Shown: positions 8,981 to 18,852, numbered from the stretch's first letter. The stretch: 64,000 nucleotides of DNA from Fibrobacterota bacterium (GCA_023436205.1 JAEZKC010000071.1:224033-288032); one strand, 5' to 3'. Notes: generated from the sequence alone by a model not told the origin. Translations and numbers: made by a program.

Positions 8981-10105
8981 ATGATAAAAAAAGCAAAAAG
9001 AATCGGCCGGATAAGAAGGACAGTACTGAACATTTTGGGACCGGACCGTACTAAAATGATTCTCTCGTGGCACTTACGCAAGAGTTTCAAGCAGAGTACT
9101 GTAAGCTTCCCTCATTTCAACAGTTCAAAAATACTCATTAACCTTCCCTTGAGTCGACTGGAACTGATCTATCAGCTTGAAAACCTGCTCGCGTTACTTT
9201 CTCGATTCAAGGAATCAGAAGTAAAACTGCTCTGCCCCGCAAGTGCTGTCTCCTTCTTTGGAGGTCTCCCAAACATTCACATTATCGACTACATTGAAGA
9301 GGAGATGAAATTTTTCAGCTACCAATGGAACTCCATTTCAAAGGAGATCAAAGAGCAGTTTGATCTTGTAATCAATTTGGAAAAAAGCCCAAGCATGCCT
9401 CTTCTCTATCTTCTGGGGACCAGCAGGGCCCCGGTACGAATCGGATATGAACAAGCTGGAGATTACCCGTTTATTAACATTCGACTTAAGAATGCTAATG
9501 GGACAGCAGGGTTAGCAGAGCGTAACAAGGTTATCGCCAACTACCTCGGAGCAGCGAAAAGCGGCAAACTGAAATGGGGCGTATCCAAGACAACTACCGA
9601 AGAGATCAAACAACTGCTCAAGGAACATGGTTTGCGCTCCAGCACTGTTCTAATCGGCATTGATTTTCACAGCATTGAAGCTGCATATGGCGCTGAATGG
9701 GCCAGAACATTAATGGATTCATTCACTAACCGACTTTCGGGGCAGTGCTACCTGTTTGGAGGTCTAGAAGAGGAACACTACCAGACCAGGGTGGTGGAAA
9801 AAGCAATCCAGCTGCCTCCCCAATCAGTTCCCCGAACAGCGGCTCTTATTGCAACCACGGACCTGATCATCACAGCCAAATCGCTTATCCTTGGACTTAC
9901 GCAATTATCATCCACCAGAATGGTGGCGGTCCTCACCGAACAAGAGGCCGCATTGTACTGCAAAAGCAGCGAGTCAGTAAAGCCTGTCATAATCGCCAAA
10001 CCTGACCACAATTCCTTAAAACTGATCACCGAAGCAGTGCTTGAACAGCATGCCCTGATCAATAAAGAAAAAAGTAGTGTCGCAAATCGTTCTAAAATGA
10101 TATAA
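8981..10105 (+). CDS. GT9-like (ADP-heptose:LPS heptosyltransferase-related) glycosyltransferase
   Basis: A 374-residue protein with the two-Rossmann (GT-B) layout of family 9 heptosyltransferases. The N-terminal half has ILINLPLSRLELIYQ and a DLVINLEKS strand. The C-terminal half has VLIGIDFHS, CYLFGG and the late TTDLIITAKSLILGLTQ segment, which parallels the TDS-GxxHlA region of WaaC/WaaF. The catalytic and ADP-heptose-binding residues are not all convincing, so this may be a divergent or repurposed member. It starts 88 bases from the divergent GGDEF gene. Confidence 0.6.
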   Translation: MIKKAKRIGRIRRTVLNILGPDRTKMILSWHLRKSFKQSTVSFPHFNSSKILINLPLSRLELIYQLENLLALLSRFKESEVKLLCPASAVSFFGGLPNIHIIDYIEEEMKFFSYQWNSISKEIKEQFDLVINLEKSPSMPLLYLLGTSRAPVRIGYEQAGDYPFINIRLKNANGTAGLAERNKVIANYLGAAKSGKLKWGVSKTTTEEIKQLLKEHGLRSSTVLIGIDFHSIEAAYGAEWARTLMDSFTNRLSGQCYLFGGLEEEHYQTRVVEKAIQLPPQSVPRTAALIATTDLIITAKSLILGLTQLSSTRMVAVLTEQEAALYCKSSESVKPVIIAKPDHNSLKLITEAVLEQHALINKEKSSVANRSKMI

Positions 10106-10225
10106 TTTTCATATTCTTAACACCTCGGGGCCGTAGTAACTGTGCCACAAGCCAAAGCTCACTCTGAAGCACACAGATTCCCTGAGAAGAGATCATTCCT
10201 TTGAAAAATTCAACGTGCAGCGGAT

Positions 10226-11521
10226 ATGTGGGAATCAATTAGAAGTATACTATCGTACAAAATTAAAGAGATCGAGTTCAGGATCCAGACATGGAAAAGG
10301 TCCAGAGAGATTTCTCGTGCATACGAAGTTTCTCCATCCAAAAAGCCTGTCGTTCTAAAACCATTTCTTATAAAAACAGGCAAAATTGCACTTTCAGCTG
10401 CAGTTCTGTTTCTTATGGTTTTCGGGATCATAAAGGTAATTCCACTGTTACCGGTCATGGCAGCTCCATCCTCCACAACTGAAAAGGAGGATGTGGACGA
10501 GGATATTTCAGAGGCACCGGAGGAAACCGTGAGAGAGGAGCCAACCGTTGAATCCTCCGACACAAACCGGGTGAGCCCGACACAACCTGAAGTGATCCCA
10601 GCCGCAGTTCCTTTGACTGAAAAGACGTTTGTGGAGTTGATTCCAGGTTGTATTCCGAATCAGGATTTTTCCAATTATCTTATAGTAGCCGACAAGGGTG
10701 CCAAGATTCTTCATCTTCTCAAGCGGGAAGCAAACGTGTGGAAGGTTTACAAAGATTATGAAATGGCTACCGGAGAACAGAGCGGTCGCAAGGAAACTGC
10801 AGGTGATAAAAGAACCCCCGAGGGCATCTATTTCATAACGGGGCGCAAAGAAAAAAGTGAGTTGTCATCAGTTTACGGCCCAGTCGCTTTTGTCCTGGAT
10901 TATCCGAACGAAAGAGATAGAAGTGAAAATAGAACCGGTCAGGGAATATGGATTCATGGTTCAGATAAAATCAGCACTCCTCCGGATTTCACTGCCGGCT
11001 GCCTCGCCCTTGCCAATCACGACATTTCAGAGTTGTCCGGTTTTCTGGCGAATGGCATCTCCACGCCGGTTATCATTCTTGCCGGAACCGAAAAATTAAC
11101 TGATATAGATTTTACAAAACTTATATCAAAGCAGAGGAAAAATCATGAATTCTATACAGGCCAAAAGAAGCAGTTCGAGGATCTGATAATGCGCTGGAAA
11201 ACGGCCTGGGAGTCGAAAGATATTGACACATATTCCTCATTCTATTCAACGGGGAATTTCCTGGAGGGGAATCAGCGCTGGAGTGCATTCAGGGAACGCA
11301 AGACACGCACCTTTGCGATGTATAAAGAGATCAATATCGAAATCAGCAACATTACTCTGGCCGAATTGACAGATTCAGCCGCCACGGTGAAATTTCTCCA
11401 GATTTACACGACAAATCTCAACCGCATGGAAAATGGTAAAAAGCTAGTATTCGAAAAAGTAAATGGTTCATGGAAGATATCCAGGGAAAGTACCGTCCCT
11501 AAAGAGGAGCTCCTGTTATGA
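10226..11521 (+). CDS. Membrane-anchored L,D-transpeptidase (YkuD) with C-terminal NTF2-like domain
   Basis: A 431-residue protein with a basic cytoplasmic N-terminus of about 50 residues and one membrane segment (about 53-74). An acidic Pro/Glu-rich linker leads to a YkuD domain (about 150-285) with the catalytic signature GIWIHGSD followed by TAGCLALANHD, C259 being the nucleophile. The C-terminal 110 residues (WKTAWESKDIDTYSSFYS to the end) look like an NTF2/SnoaL-type fold. The enzyme would make 3-3 cross-links or attach proteins to peptidoglycan in the periplasm. Its stop overlaps the start of the long coiled-coil gene by 4 bases, suggesting a functional pair across the inner membrane. 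Confidence 0.82.
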   Translation: MWESIRSILSYKIKEIEFRIQTWKRSREISRAYEVSPSKKPVVLKPFLIKTGKIALSAAVLFLMVFGIIKVIPLLPVMAAPSSTTEKEDVDEDISEAPEETVREEPTVESSDTNRVSPTQPEVIPAAVPLTEKTFVELIPGCIPNQDFSNYLIVADKGAKILHLLKREANVWKVYKDYEMATGEQSGRKETAGDKRTPEGIYFITGRKEKSELSSVYGPVAFVLDYPNERDRSENRTGQGIWIHGSDKISTPPDFTAGCLALANHDISELSGFLANGISTPVIILAGTEKLTDIDFTKLISKQRKNHEFYTGQKKQFEDLIMRWKTAWESKDIDTYSSFYSTGNFLEGNQRWSAFRERKTRTFAMYKEINIEISNITLAELTDSAATVKFLQIYTTNLNRMENGKKLVFEKVNGSWKISRESTVPKEELLL

Positions 11522-14133
11522 TTTTCTCGTTGTCCAAGAAAAAAGAGATAAAGGATCCGCAGGAACTGGCATCACTGCTGGAAACACACCTGAACGAAAT
11601 TCAGGAAATTCTCAAAGCCGCACGGACCGAGAAGGGTGAACTTCATTCCCTGCTTGCTTCCGCGGAGAGCGAGCGTTCAAGGCTGCTTAGTGATTCCCAG
11701 TCTGTAAGCGAACTGAAGGAGAGCATTGCAGACCTCAATCAGCAATATGGGCAACTGAAAACCAATGTAAATTCAGTCGAGCAGACATCAGAACGGCTGG
11801 AGTCATTTCAGGGCCTAGCCGAAGACCTGGGCAAGCGCATTGAATCTATCGAAAAGACAGTGGAGCGTATCACCGGTCAGGAAAACTACATAGAAAATCT
11901 CAGTTCCAAGCTGGATGCCATTCTGGAAAAGCTGAACACTCCCGAAGGGAAAATGCTTCAGGAGGGATTCGATGCCATAAGCGAGATGGAGAAGAAGCAG
12001 AAGGCAGCATTCGAAACCATGAAAAAACTTGAGACTCAGCTTGGCTCCTGGACAGAGCAGTTTTCTCAGGCACAGAACAAGTGGACTGAAACCGAAGCCA
12101 GTGCAGACATTATCAAAAGCAAAGTAGCGGATATGGAGCAGGAAACGGCACGGTTCAGAGTGATGAAAGAGAAGCTGGATGGATTAAACAGCCTTTCTGA
12201 ATACGTCAAATCCAAGATCAAGGCACTGGAATCCCAGCGTCTGGTCGTCGACAAGGCAAACGAAGAAAGCCTCATGCTCAACAAAATGATCTGGCGCATA
12301 GATGTTGACATAAAACAGCTTCAAAACAAAATCTCCTCCATGGAGAAAACAGAAAAGAACATAAGTCGCATTGAAGAGATGCTGGAGCAGTCCCAGGCTT
12401 CAATTAACGAGATTCGCGATTTCAAGGATGCAATGCGGGAGATGACCCAGAAAATCGAAGAGACCCGCGTTCTTGACAGCCATTTCGAAAGCCGACTGGC
12501 CGAATTTCAGCGCAGCAGCAAGCATATCGATACGGTGAACGAAAAGGTACATGAAATCCACACTGTAGCCAAGAATACCGAAACCATCCTCAACACTCTC
12601 AATAAACACCTGCCAATAGTTGAGGGCAGCCGCGCACAGGTTATGGAATACGAAAAGGCCCTTGACAAAGTCAAGGTCAAGATCGAGGAAGTCAGCAAGG
12701 AGTGGCAGGCAATCGATACTATGAACCAGCGTATCGTTTCGATTGATTCACAGGTGAATGAAATCGATTCCCGTCTGGATATTGTGGCCAGAAAAGAGAA
12801 GGAAATCGAGAGTTTTGATTCAAAGCTGATCGATATAAAGTCGCTGATTCAGGAGATCTGTACTAAAGAGGAGATGCTGCACGGTCACCGTCAGGAGGTT
12901 GACAGCACCAATAAAAAGATCGATGATTTCTTTGCAAATCTGCAGATGCTCGAAACTCGGGTGGAAAACTTCAAGGAACATGAAGATCAAATTGCTTCCG
13001 TGGGCCAGAAGATCGACAGCCTGAAAGTGCTTTCAGACAAGGCCGATGAGCGTATCCGCATGACCGAGGACAAGGGGCGTATCATTGAAGAAGTCCAGAA
13101 CAAGATCGAAAACCTGGGCAGTATGGTGAGTGAGATTGACGAGCGCATCAACGTGCAGCTGCAGCGTAAAGGCATGATCGAAAAGACCGAGAAGCGGCTC
13201 GACCAGCTCAACTATCTGCTTGGCGACATCAATATGAAGATCCAGAGTCTCAGTAAAGAGCAGAAGAAAGTGGAAGAGGTCATCGAGCAGCTCTCCGCCA
13301 TATCCGTGCAATCACTGGAGGCGAAGAATATGATGGTGCGTCTGACAGAGGAGAAAGGTGCGCTGCTTCAGGAAGAGAACCACATTCGTGATATGCGCAA
13401 AGAGCTGCAGGAACTTGTGGCCGATGCCCGCAAGAAGCTTGAGGATTTCCAGAGCTTTGCGGAGGAGGTCAAGGCATCGGTTGACGATAACAGAAGCGAA
13501 TTCAGCAAAATAGTTGATACCAGCTCTCAGCAGATCTCAACTATCGAAACGCATCGGGAATCCATCGATCAGGCGGAAAAAGAGCTCAGCCGGGTGGAGA
13601 AGCTTCTGGAGAATCTCAAGGCCGAAATGGAACAAATCAGCCGGCGCACAAGCAAAATCGAAGCGATCGATACCCGTATTGTCAATATTGACACTGTGGT
13701 TTCCGACATGGAAATCAGAATTGAGTCCATTGACAAGGGTAGAGAGCTGGTGAATACCACTCAAAAGAAGATCGATGGTCTGACCGATCTTATCGACCGC
13801 GCATCTTCCCAGATCGAAGCCATAAACAGCAAAGCAAAAGAGATCGAAACTGTAGGTAATCAGGTAGAGGATTTAACAAAGATGATGGACTCAGTGGAAC
13901 GGCGCATGAGAGAACTAGCCCGGGAAAAACAACTCATAAAAGAGGCGGAAAACCGTATTAGTAGTTTGAATATCCTGCTGGAAGACATAAAAGCCGCTAT
14001 AGCGAACCTTACTGCCGAAGAGCAGCGGATTCAGGATGCGGTAGAAAAGACTTCCGAGCTGCGCTTTCTGCTTGGAGAGGTGGAGTCCAAACTCAGTCTG
14101 TTCCGTCAGCAAAAGGAGCAGCTTACGGATTAA
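11518..14133 (+). CDS. Long coiled-coil protein of unknown function
   Basis: An 871-residue protein that is almost wholly heptad-repeat coiled coil, with no signal peptide, no membrane segment and no ATPase motifs, so it is expected to be cytoplasmic and rod-like. Repeated units of the type IDSxVxxIDxRI recur through the middle and C-terminal parts, for example near bases 12740, 13120, 13670 and 13720. Automatic annotation would probably call it SMC-like, but Walker A and ABC signature motifs are absent, so that name would be wrong. It is translationally coupled to the L,D-transpeptidase, which hints at a scaffold or cytoskeletal role in envelope growth. That role is inference only. Confidence 0.75.
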   Translation: MIFSLSKKKEIKDPQELASLLETHLNEIQEILKAARTEKGELHSLLASAESERSRLLSDSQSVSELKESIADLNQQYGQLKTNVNSVEQTSERLESFQGLAEDLGKRIESIEKTVERITGQENYIENLSSKLDAILEKLNTPEGKMLQEGFDAISEMEKKQKAAFETMKKLETQLGSWTEQFSQAQNKWTETEASADIIKSKVADMEQETARFRVMKEKLDGLNSLSEYVKSKIKALESQRLVVDKANEESLMLNKMIWRIDVDIKQLQNKISSMEKTEKNISRIEEMLEQSQASINEIRDFKDAMREMTQKIEETRVLDSHFESRLAEFQRSSKHIDTVNEKVHEIHTVAKNTETILNTLNKHLPIVEGSRAQVMEYEKALDKVKVKIEEVSKEWQAIDTMNQRIVSIDSQVNEIDSRLDIVARKEKEIESFDSKLIDIKSLIQEICTKEEMLHGHRQEVDSTNKKIDDFFANLQMLETRVENFKEHEDQIASVGQKIDSLKVLSDKADERIRMTEDKGRIIEEVQNKIENLGSMVSEIDERINVQLQRKGMIEKTEKRLDQLNYLLGDINMKIQSLSKEQKKVEEVIEQLSAISVQSLEAKNMMVRLTEEKGALLQEENHIRDMRKELQELVADARKKLEDFQSFAEEVKASVDDNRSEFSKIVDTSSQQISTIETHRESIDQAEKELSRVEKLLENLKAEMEQISRRTSKIEAIDTRIVNIDTVVSDMEIRIESIDKGRELVNTTQKKIDGLTDLIDRASSQIEAINSKAKEIETVGNQVEDLTKMMDSVERRMRELAREKQLIKEAENRISSLNILLEDIKAAIANLTAEEQRIQDAVEKTSELRFLLGEVESKLSLFRQQKEQLTD

Positions 14134-14205
14134 CGGTTTTTCCAGGATGTCCCATTGAGAGGTCCGCAGTGCTTGCTGGATCTCTTGCCGTTTCACCCAT
14201 TTCTT

Positions 14206-14231
14206 CCCGCCATTGACGCGGGTTTTATTTT
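14206..14231 (+). terminator. Rho-independent terminator after coiled-coil gene
   Basis: CCCGC (14206-14210), a 7-base loop and GCGGG (14218-14222) are followed by TTTTATTTT. The stem is short. It ends only 6 bases before the ATG of the rel/spoT gene, an unusual position. Confidence 0.55.
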
Positions 14232-14237
14232 ATCACT

Positions 14238-16442
14238 ATGGACATCTCTCTTTTACTACCCTCGTCCTCGATTGAAGAAGCGGTGCACCAGTTTCTGGAT
14301 AAGGTGGTGAGTGTCAACCCCAAAGTCCAGACCGAGCTCATCGAGAAGGCATTTCGTTTCTCCTGGAATGCCCATAAAGACCAGGTGCGCAAATCTGGGG
14401 AGCCCTTTCTCGCTCACCCTATCGCAGTGGCGTTCATACTTGCCGAACAAAAGCTTGATTCAGTGACCATTGCTGCGGGGCTGCTCCACGACGTTCTGGA
14501 AGACACATTCACTACTAAAGATGATCTGGCAGTGGAATTCGGACAAGATGTGGCGCTTTTAGTGGATGGTGTCACCAAAATTCGCGCCTTTCAGATGAAA
14601 ACCCGCCAGGAGCGTCAAGCCGAGACCTACCGCAAGATGCTGCTTTCCATGGCAAAGGATCTGCGGGTGATCATCATCAAGTTTGCCGACAGGCTGCACA
14701 ATCTGCGCACTCTCAAATATCTGGAACCCGAGCGGATAAGAGCGATTGCTGCTGAAACACTGGATATCTATGCTCCGCTGGCACACCGTCTTGGAATGGC
14801 CCGCATTAAGTGGGAACTGGAGGATCTGGCCTTCAAGCACCTCTACCCTGAGGAATACAAGGATATCGTGGCCAAGGTGGTCGCGAGCAGAATCGAGCGT
14901 GAGTCTGTAATTGATGCATTCACCATGCCGCTCAGAGCCAAACTGGAAGATGAAAAGGTCACCGCAACAATCGCCGGACGCCCAAAGCATTTCTACAGTA
15001 TTTATCGCAAGATGGTGCAGCGCAACAAGCCTTTCGAAGAGATATTTGATCTGCTGGCAATCAGAATCATCGTGGATTCCATACGTGACTGCTACCATGT
15101 ACTGGGGATAGTGCACTCCTTGTGGACCCCGATCCAGGATCGGTTCAAGGATTACATAAGCACGCCCAAGTCAAACGGTTACCAATCGCTGCACACAACC
15201 GTTTTTGGCGATAACGGACAAGTGGTGGAGCTGCAGATCCGTACCTGGGAGATGAATCAGACAGCCGAGGATGGAGTTGCGGCACACTGGCTTTATAAGA
15301 GCGGCGAGCAGATAAAGGAGCTCAGCAAGGATGACAAGGCGCTGCTCTGGCTTAAAAACCTTATCGAGTGGCAGAAGGACCTTACCGACTCCACTGAATT
15401 TTACGAATTTTTCAAAATCGATCTGTTCCATGCCGAAATTTTTGTCTTTACCCCCAAAGGGGATCTCATTTCCCTGCCTAAGGGTGCCACAGTGCTGGAT
15501 TTTGCTTTTTCAGTACATACTCAGCTTGGAATTCACTGCATAGGGGCCAAGATAGACGGGAAAATTGAGCCTATAAACAAGATGCTCAAAAGCGGCCAAA
15601 CCGTTGATATCCTCCATCTGAACTCAAAAACACCATCTGTGGACTGGCTCAGGGAAGTAAAAACACCCAAAGCTCGAAGTGCGATTCGTCGCTGGCTGAA
15701 AAACACCGGCAAGCAGGAAAGCATCGATCTGGGAAAAAAGATAATCCAGACCTCATACAAGAAGCTTCATGCCACCTCCTCGTTCAATGATCATGTACCG
15801 GGGCTGTTGCAGTTCCTTGGTGTTGGAAATCTGGACCGGCTCTATGAACTGGTAGGAAGCGGCGAACTGCCAATCAGCAGGGTGATGCAGTACTTTCAGG
15901 TCCGCAAAGTGAAGAAAAACGTTCCATCGAATGTGGTTTCCCGGCTGGTGGACACGTTTACCGGCCGTGCTCAGGGAATTCTGGTAGGTGGAAATGACAA
16001 TCTGATGGTGCGTTTTGCCAAATGCTGCAACCCTATTCCTGGAGATCCCATCGTGGGATTCGTCACCCGTGGTCGGGGCATTAGCGTGCACCGTGCCGAT
16101 TGCAGCAATGTGGAGTGCTTCTACAGTGATGAAGAGCGCAAAATTGAAGTAGGCTGGGATGAAGGGGAGCAGAAGAAATACCGCATTGTTCTTGAAGTCA
16201 CCGGCTCAGACCGCCCGGGACTGCTTCATGAAATAAGTCAGGTGTTTTCTGATTTCGGGGCAAATGTTACCGAAGGAGCCATAAAAACAGTGAGTCAGCA
16301 GGCTCGCTGCTCCTTTCAACTGGAGATTAGAAACCGTAATCAACTGAAACAAATCTTCAGACGGATACAAAGAATTAAAGGAATTGAGACTGTGGTCCGT
16401 GTAAAAGATTATATTAACTACCCTCAAGACAGTACACCATAA
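14238..16442 (+). CDS. spoT: Bifunctional (p)ppGpp synthetase/hydrolase (Rel/SpoT)
   Basis: A 734-residue long RSH protein. The domains in order are an HD hydrolase (about 30-200; FLAHPIAV, LLHDVLEDT with H84/D85, FADRLHNLRTL), a synthetase (about 235-350; SIYRKM, TPKSNGYQSLHTTV), TGS (about 395-455), a helical/zinc region (AKCCNPIPGD) and ACT (about 650-725; VTGSDRPGLLHEI). The HD residues look intact, so both making and degrading the alarmone is expected. An in-frame TGA lies just upstream, so ATG 14238 is the earliest start, yet no ribosome-binding site is visible and a terminator-like hairpin ends 6 bases before it. It heads an operon with DUF4388, prs and rluD genes. Confidence 0.93.
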   Translation: MDISLLLPSSSIEEAVHQFLDKVVSVNPKVQTELIEKAFRFSWNAHKDQVRKSGEPFLAHPIAVAFILAEQKLDSVTIAAGLLHDVLEDTFTTKDDLAVEFGQDVALLVDGVTKIRAFQMKTRQERQAETYRKMLLSMAKDLRVIIIKFADRLHNLRTLKYLEPERIRAIAAETLDIYAPLAHRLGMARIKWELEDLAFKHLYPEEYKDIVAKVVASRIERESVIDAFTMPLRAKLEDEKVTATIAGRPKHFYSIYRKMVQRNKPFEEIFDLLAIRIIVDSIRDCYHVLGIVHSLWTPIQDRFKDYISTPKSNGYQSLHTTVFGDNGQVVELQIRTWEMNQTAEDGVAAHWLYKSGEQIKELSKDDKALLWLKNLIEWQKDLTDSTEFYEFFKIDLFHAEIFVFTPKGDLISLPKGATVLDFAFSVHTQLGIHCIGAKIDGKIEPINKMLKSGQTVDILHLNSKTPSVDWLREVKTPKARSAIRRWLKNTGKQESIDLGKKIIQTSYKKLHATSSFNDHVPGLLQFLGVGNLDRLYELVGSGELPISRVMQYFQVRKVKKNVPSNVVSRLVDTFTGRAQGILVGGNDNLMVRFAKCCNPIPGDPIVGFVTRGRGISVHRADCSNVECFYSDEERKIEVGWDEGEQKKYRIVLEVTGSDRPGLLHEISQVFSDFGANVTEGAIKTVSQQARCSFQLEIRNRNQLKQIFRRIQRIKGIETVVRVKDYINYPQDSTP

Positions 16443-16453
16443 AGGATGGTTTT

Positions 16454-16903
16454 ATGGTCTTATTCAACATTCCGGTATGGATTATTGTAAGCGGGATGCT
16501 TAGTGGTGGGCTTACAGGAACCACAATTGCCCTCCTGCAGAACAGAAGACGGATAAACCAGCAAAGTATAGTAGGCCAGTACAATACCAGCTTTGTTTTC
16601 TCCGGCAATCTCAAACAGACAACCCTGCTGGACGCCATTCAGTTCCTGGAAATTGGCCGCAGAGAAGGTGTTCTGCATATATATTCCGGGCGGCGCAAAG
16701 GATATCTCACGTTCTGCAAGGGACAGGTTGTTGATGGTTTTTACCGAAACGAAGTAGGTCGGGAAGCCATTTTTCAGATGCTTTCCCTTGAAGAGGGAGA
16801 TTTCTACTTTGAACCAAAAACTATTACTCAGCCCAAACTTATCTCTGAATCTATAATGGACATAGCCTTTGAGTGGGATGCTAGAAAGAATGGAGCAGAT
16901 TGA
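16454..16903 (+). CDS. Membrane-anchored DUF4388 (PATAN-like) protein
   Basis: A 149-residue protein with one N-terminal membrane segment (about residues 5-28) and a DUF4388 domain. The domain is recognised from FSGNLKQTTLLDAIQFLE, then GVLHIYSG, then GQVVDGFY and a late LEEGDFYFEP motif. DUF4388 domains occur in signalling proteins of delta-proteobacterial and Fibrobacterota-type genomes and probably mediate protein contacts. A membrane-tethered single-domain form is less usual. It lies 11 bases after spoT and overlaps prs by 4 bases, so it is part of the same operon. Its role there is unknown. Confidence 0.75.
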   Translation: MVLFNIPVWIIVSGMLSGGLTGTTIALLQNRRRINQQSIVGQYNTSFVFSGNLKQTTLLDAIQFLEIGRREGVLHIYSGRRKGYLTFCKGQVVDGFYRNEVGREAIFQMLSLEEGDFYFEPKTITQPKLISESIMDIAFEWDARKNGAD

Positions 16904-17850
16904 TGACCGGTTCTCTCAAAATCTTTTCAGGTAACGCCAATATTCCTCTTGCCAAAGACATCTGTGAACACGCCGGGGTAGAGCTCGGAAAATGTGAAAT
17001 CGTCAAATTCAGCAACGAAAACATCAAAGTGAAAATCTGCGACAGTGTACGCGGTCAGGATGTGTTCATCATCCAGCCTTCATGCTCCCCGGTCAATGAG
17101 GGGATCATGGAACTGCTGATCATGATCGATGCAGTTAAACACGCCAGCGCAGCCAGGGTCACCGCAGTAGTTCCCTATTTTCCTTATGTGCGTTCCGATA
17201 AGAAGGATGAACCCAGAATTTCCATCACCGCCCGCCTGATGGCCGATCTGCTGCAGACTGCCGGAGCAGACCGGGTAATGACCATGAATCTTCACTCGCC
17301 ACAAATTCAGGGCTTTTTCAGAATTCCTGTGGATCATCTGCTTGCAGGTAAGCTGCTTTGCGAGTACTTTAACAATGAAGGTACCGAAAACTGTGTTGTG
17401 GTGGCCCCAGATGCCGGTAGCGCCAAGCGGGCCGGTGCTTACGCCATTCGATTGGGACTGCCGCTGGCAATACTTGACAAAAGACGCAGCGATGATACAG
17501 AAAACCCTCACATACATAATGTTATCGGTGATGTAAAAGGAAAAAGAGCCATCATTTTTGATGACGAGATCGCCTCTGGAGGCTCCATTCTGGAAGTGGT
17601 CAAAGCTCTGGACAGTCTGGGAGTAACAGAGATTCAGGCTTGCTGTGTGCATCCGGTGCTCTCCGGAAATGCCTCTGAAAAGCTGAAAAATTCCACACTT
17701 TCCAAGCTTGTGGTTACCGATACCGTTTTCATCCCTGAACAGAAGAAATTTCCCAATCTCAAAGTGATCTCGGTAGCGGAACTTTTCGCTCGTGCCATCA
17801 TGTACACAAACCGGGGAACTTCCATCAGCGGCCTCTACAACGGTTATTGA
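16900..17850 (+). CDS. prs: Ribose-phosphate pyrophosphokinase (PRPP synthetase)
   Basis: A 316-residue Prs that makes PRPP from ribose-5-phosphate and ATP. Recognised segments are LKIFSGNANIPLA at the N-terminus, YFPYVRSDKKDEPR (ATP-binding loop), NLHSPQIQGFF and the PRPP loop FDDEIASGGS. Two positions deviate from the common form: the metal-binding DLH is NLH here, and the PRPP loop is DDEIASGGS rather than DDxIDTAGT. Such variants exist in divergent Prs lineages, so activity is still expected. It overlaps both neighbours by 4 bases within the spoT operon. Confidence 0.9.
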   Translation: MMTGSLKIFSGNANIPLAKDICEHAGVELGKCEIVKFSNENIKVKICDSVRGQDVFIIQPSCSPVNEGIMELLIMIDAVKHASAARVTAVVPYFPYVRSDKKDEPRISITARLMADLLQTAGADRVMTMNLHSPQIQGFFRIPVDHLLAGKLLCEYFNNEGTENCVVVAPDAGSAKRAGAYAIRLGLPLAILDKRRSDDTENPHIHNVIGDVKGKRAIIFDDEIASGGSILEVVKALDSLGVTEIQACCVHPVLSGNASEKLKNSTLSKLVVTDTVFIPEQKKFPNLKVISVAELFARAIMYTNRGTSISGLYNGY

Positions 17851-18818
17851 TGATTACCATCAATGTCGGACCTTCTGAAGCCGGTTCCCGCCTGGACCGG
17901 CTTCTTCGTAAACGACTGCCTCTTATGGGGCTTTCGGAAATTTACGGCCTGATCCGCAGAGGAGCCGTGAAAGTCAACGGCAAGAAAGCAAAGCAAAATC
18001 ACCGTCTTACGCTTTCGGAACAGCTTCAGATCGATGTTAATGAATCGGAATTCCAGGCTGAGCCCAAAGCTGACTTTTCACTTGCCAACCTCACCGGAAC
18101 CGAATTTTTTAAGAAGAATTTCAAGATTCTTTTTGAGGATTCTTCTCTTATCGCCTGCAACAAACCAGCAGGTCTGGTTGTACATTCAGGTACAGGACAC
18201 CAAAGTCGTGACAATCTGATCGATTTGGCTACCGCCTATATACTTTCAAAACAGCAGAAATCATCTGACCAACAGATACCAGTCCTGATGCATCGTCTTG
18301 ACAGAGATACCTCGGGCGTGATCCTGCTAGCCAAAAACAAAAGCGTGGTGCGCGTACTTCATGAAGAGATGCGCAACGGAAAATTCACTAAACAGTATAC
18401 CGCAGTTTGCCATCATCGCCCACCAAAGTATGAAGGGACCGTTACCCTCGGTCTCAAGCGCACCGACCGATCATCAACAGGCATGAAAATGAGTGTAGAG
18501 GAGGATGGTAGCCAGTCCAGCACCAGCTATCGCATACTTGAGTACAATAACGAATTGTCGCGTCTGGAAATATTCCTTCACACCGGAAAAACGCATCAGA
18601 TCCGTGTACACATGGCCCATCTTGAAGCACCAATAGTGGGTGATGAACGTTACGGATCAAAAGATCTGGACGATTCACTGTTCAGCAGCCGGTCTTTACC
18701 TCGCAGGCTCTATCTTCATGCACAAAAACTCACTTTTCCCCATCCCATCACCGCCAAAATGACTACTATTGAAGCACCTGTTCCAAAGGAATTCAGTAAA
18801 GTATTCCAAACACAGTAA
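17847..18818 (+). CDS. RluC/RluD-family 23S rRNA pseudouridine synthase
   Basis: A 323-residue protein with an N-terminal S4 RNA-binding domain (about residues 14-70; RLDRLLRKRLP, IRRGAVKVNGKKA) and a catalytic domain with HRLDRDTSGVILLAKN carrying the catalytic Asp. Later THQIRVHMAH and YLHAQKLTFPHP motifs fit the RluA/C/D group. The exact uridine target cannot be assigned; RluC-type (positions 955/2504/2580) is slightly favoured over RluD. Its start overlaps the prs stop by 4 bases. It is the last gene of the spoT operon; no terminator was recognised after it. Confidence 0.9.
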   Translation: MMITINVGPSEAGSRLDRLLRKRLPLMGLSEIYGLIRRGAVKVNGKKAKQNHRLTLSEQLQIDVNESEFQAEPKADFSLANLTGTEFFKKNFKILFEDSSLIACNKPAGLVVHSGTGHQSRDNLIDLATAYILSKQQKSSDQQIPVLMHRLDRDTSGVILLAKNKSVVRVLHEEMRNGKFTKQYTAVCHHRPPKYEGTVTLGLKRTDRSSTGMKMSVEEDGSQSSTSYRILEYNNELSRLEIFLHTGKTHQIRVHMAHLEAPIVGDERYGSKDLDDSLFSSRSLPRRLYLHAQKLTFPHPITAKMTTIEAPVPKEFSKVFQTQ

Positions 18819-18852
18819 TTTTAAAGCATTTTTTAGCTCTTGTGCCATAGAA

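Noticed and set aside
11518..14133. SMC/chromosome segregation ATPase
   Set aside because: There is no Walker A, Walker B or ABC signature at either end; only coiled-coil similarity.
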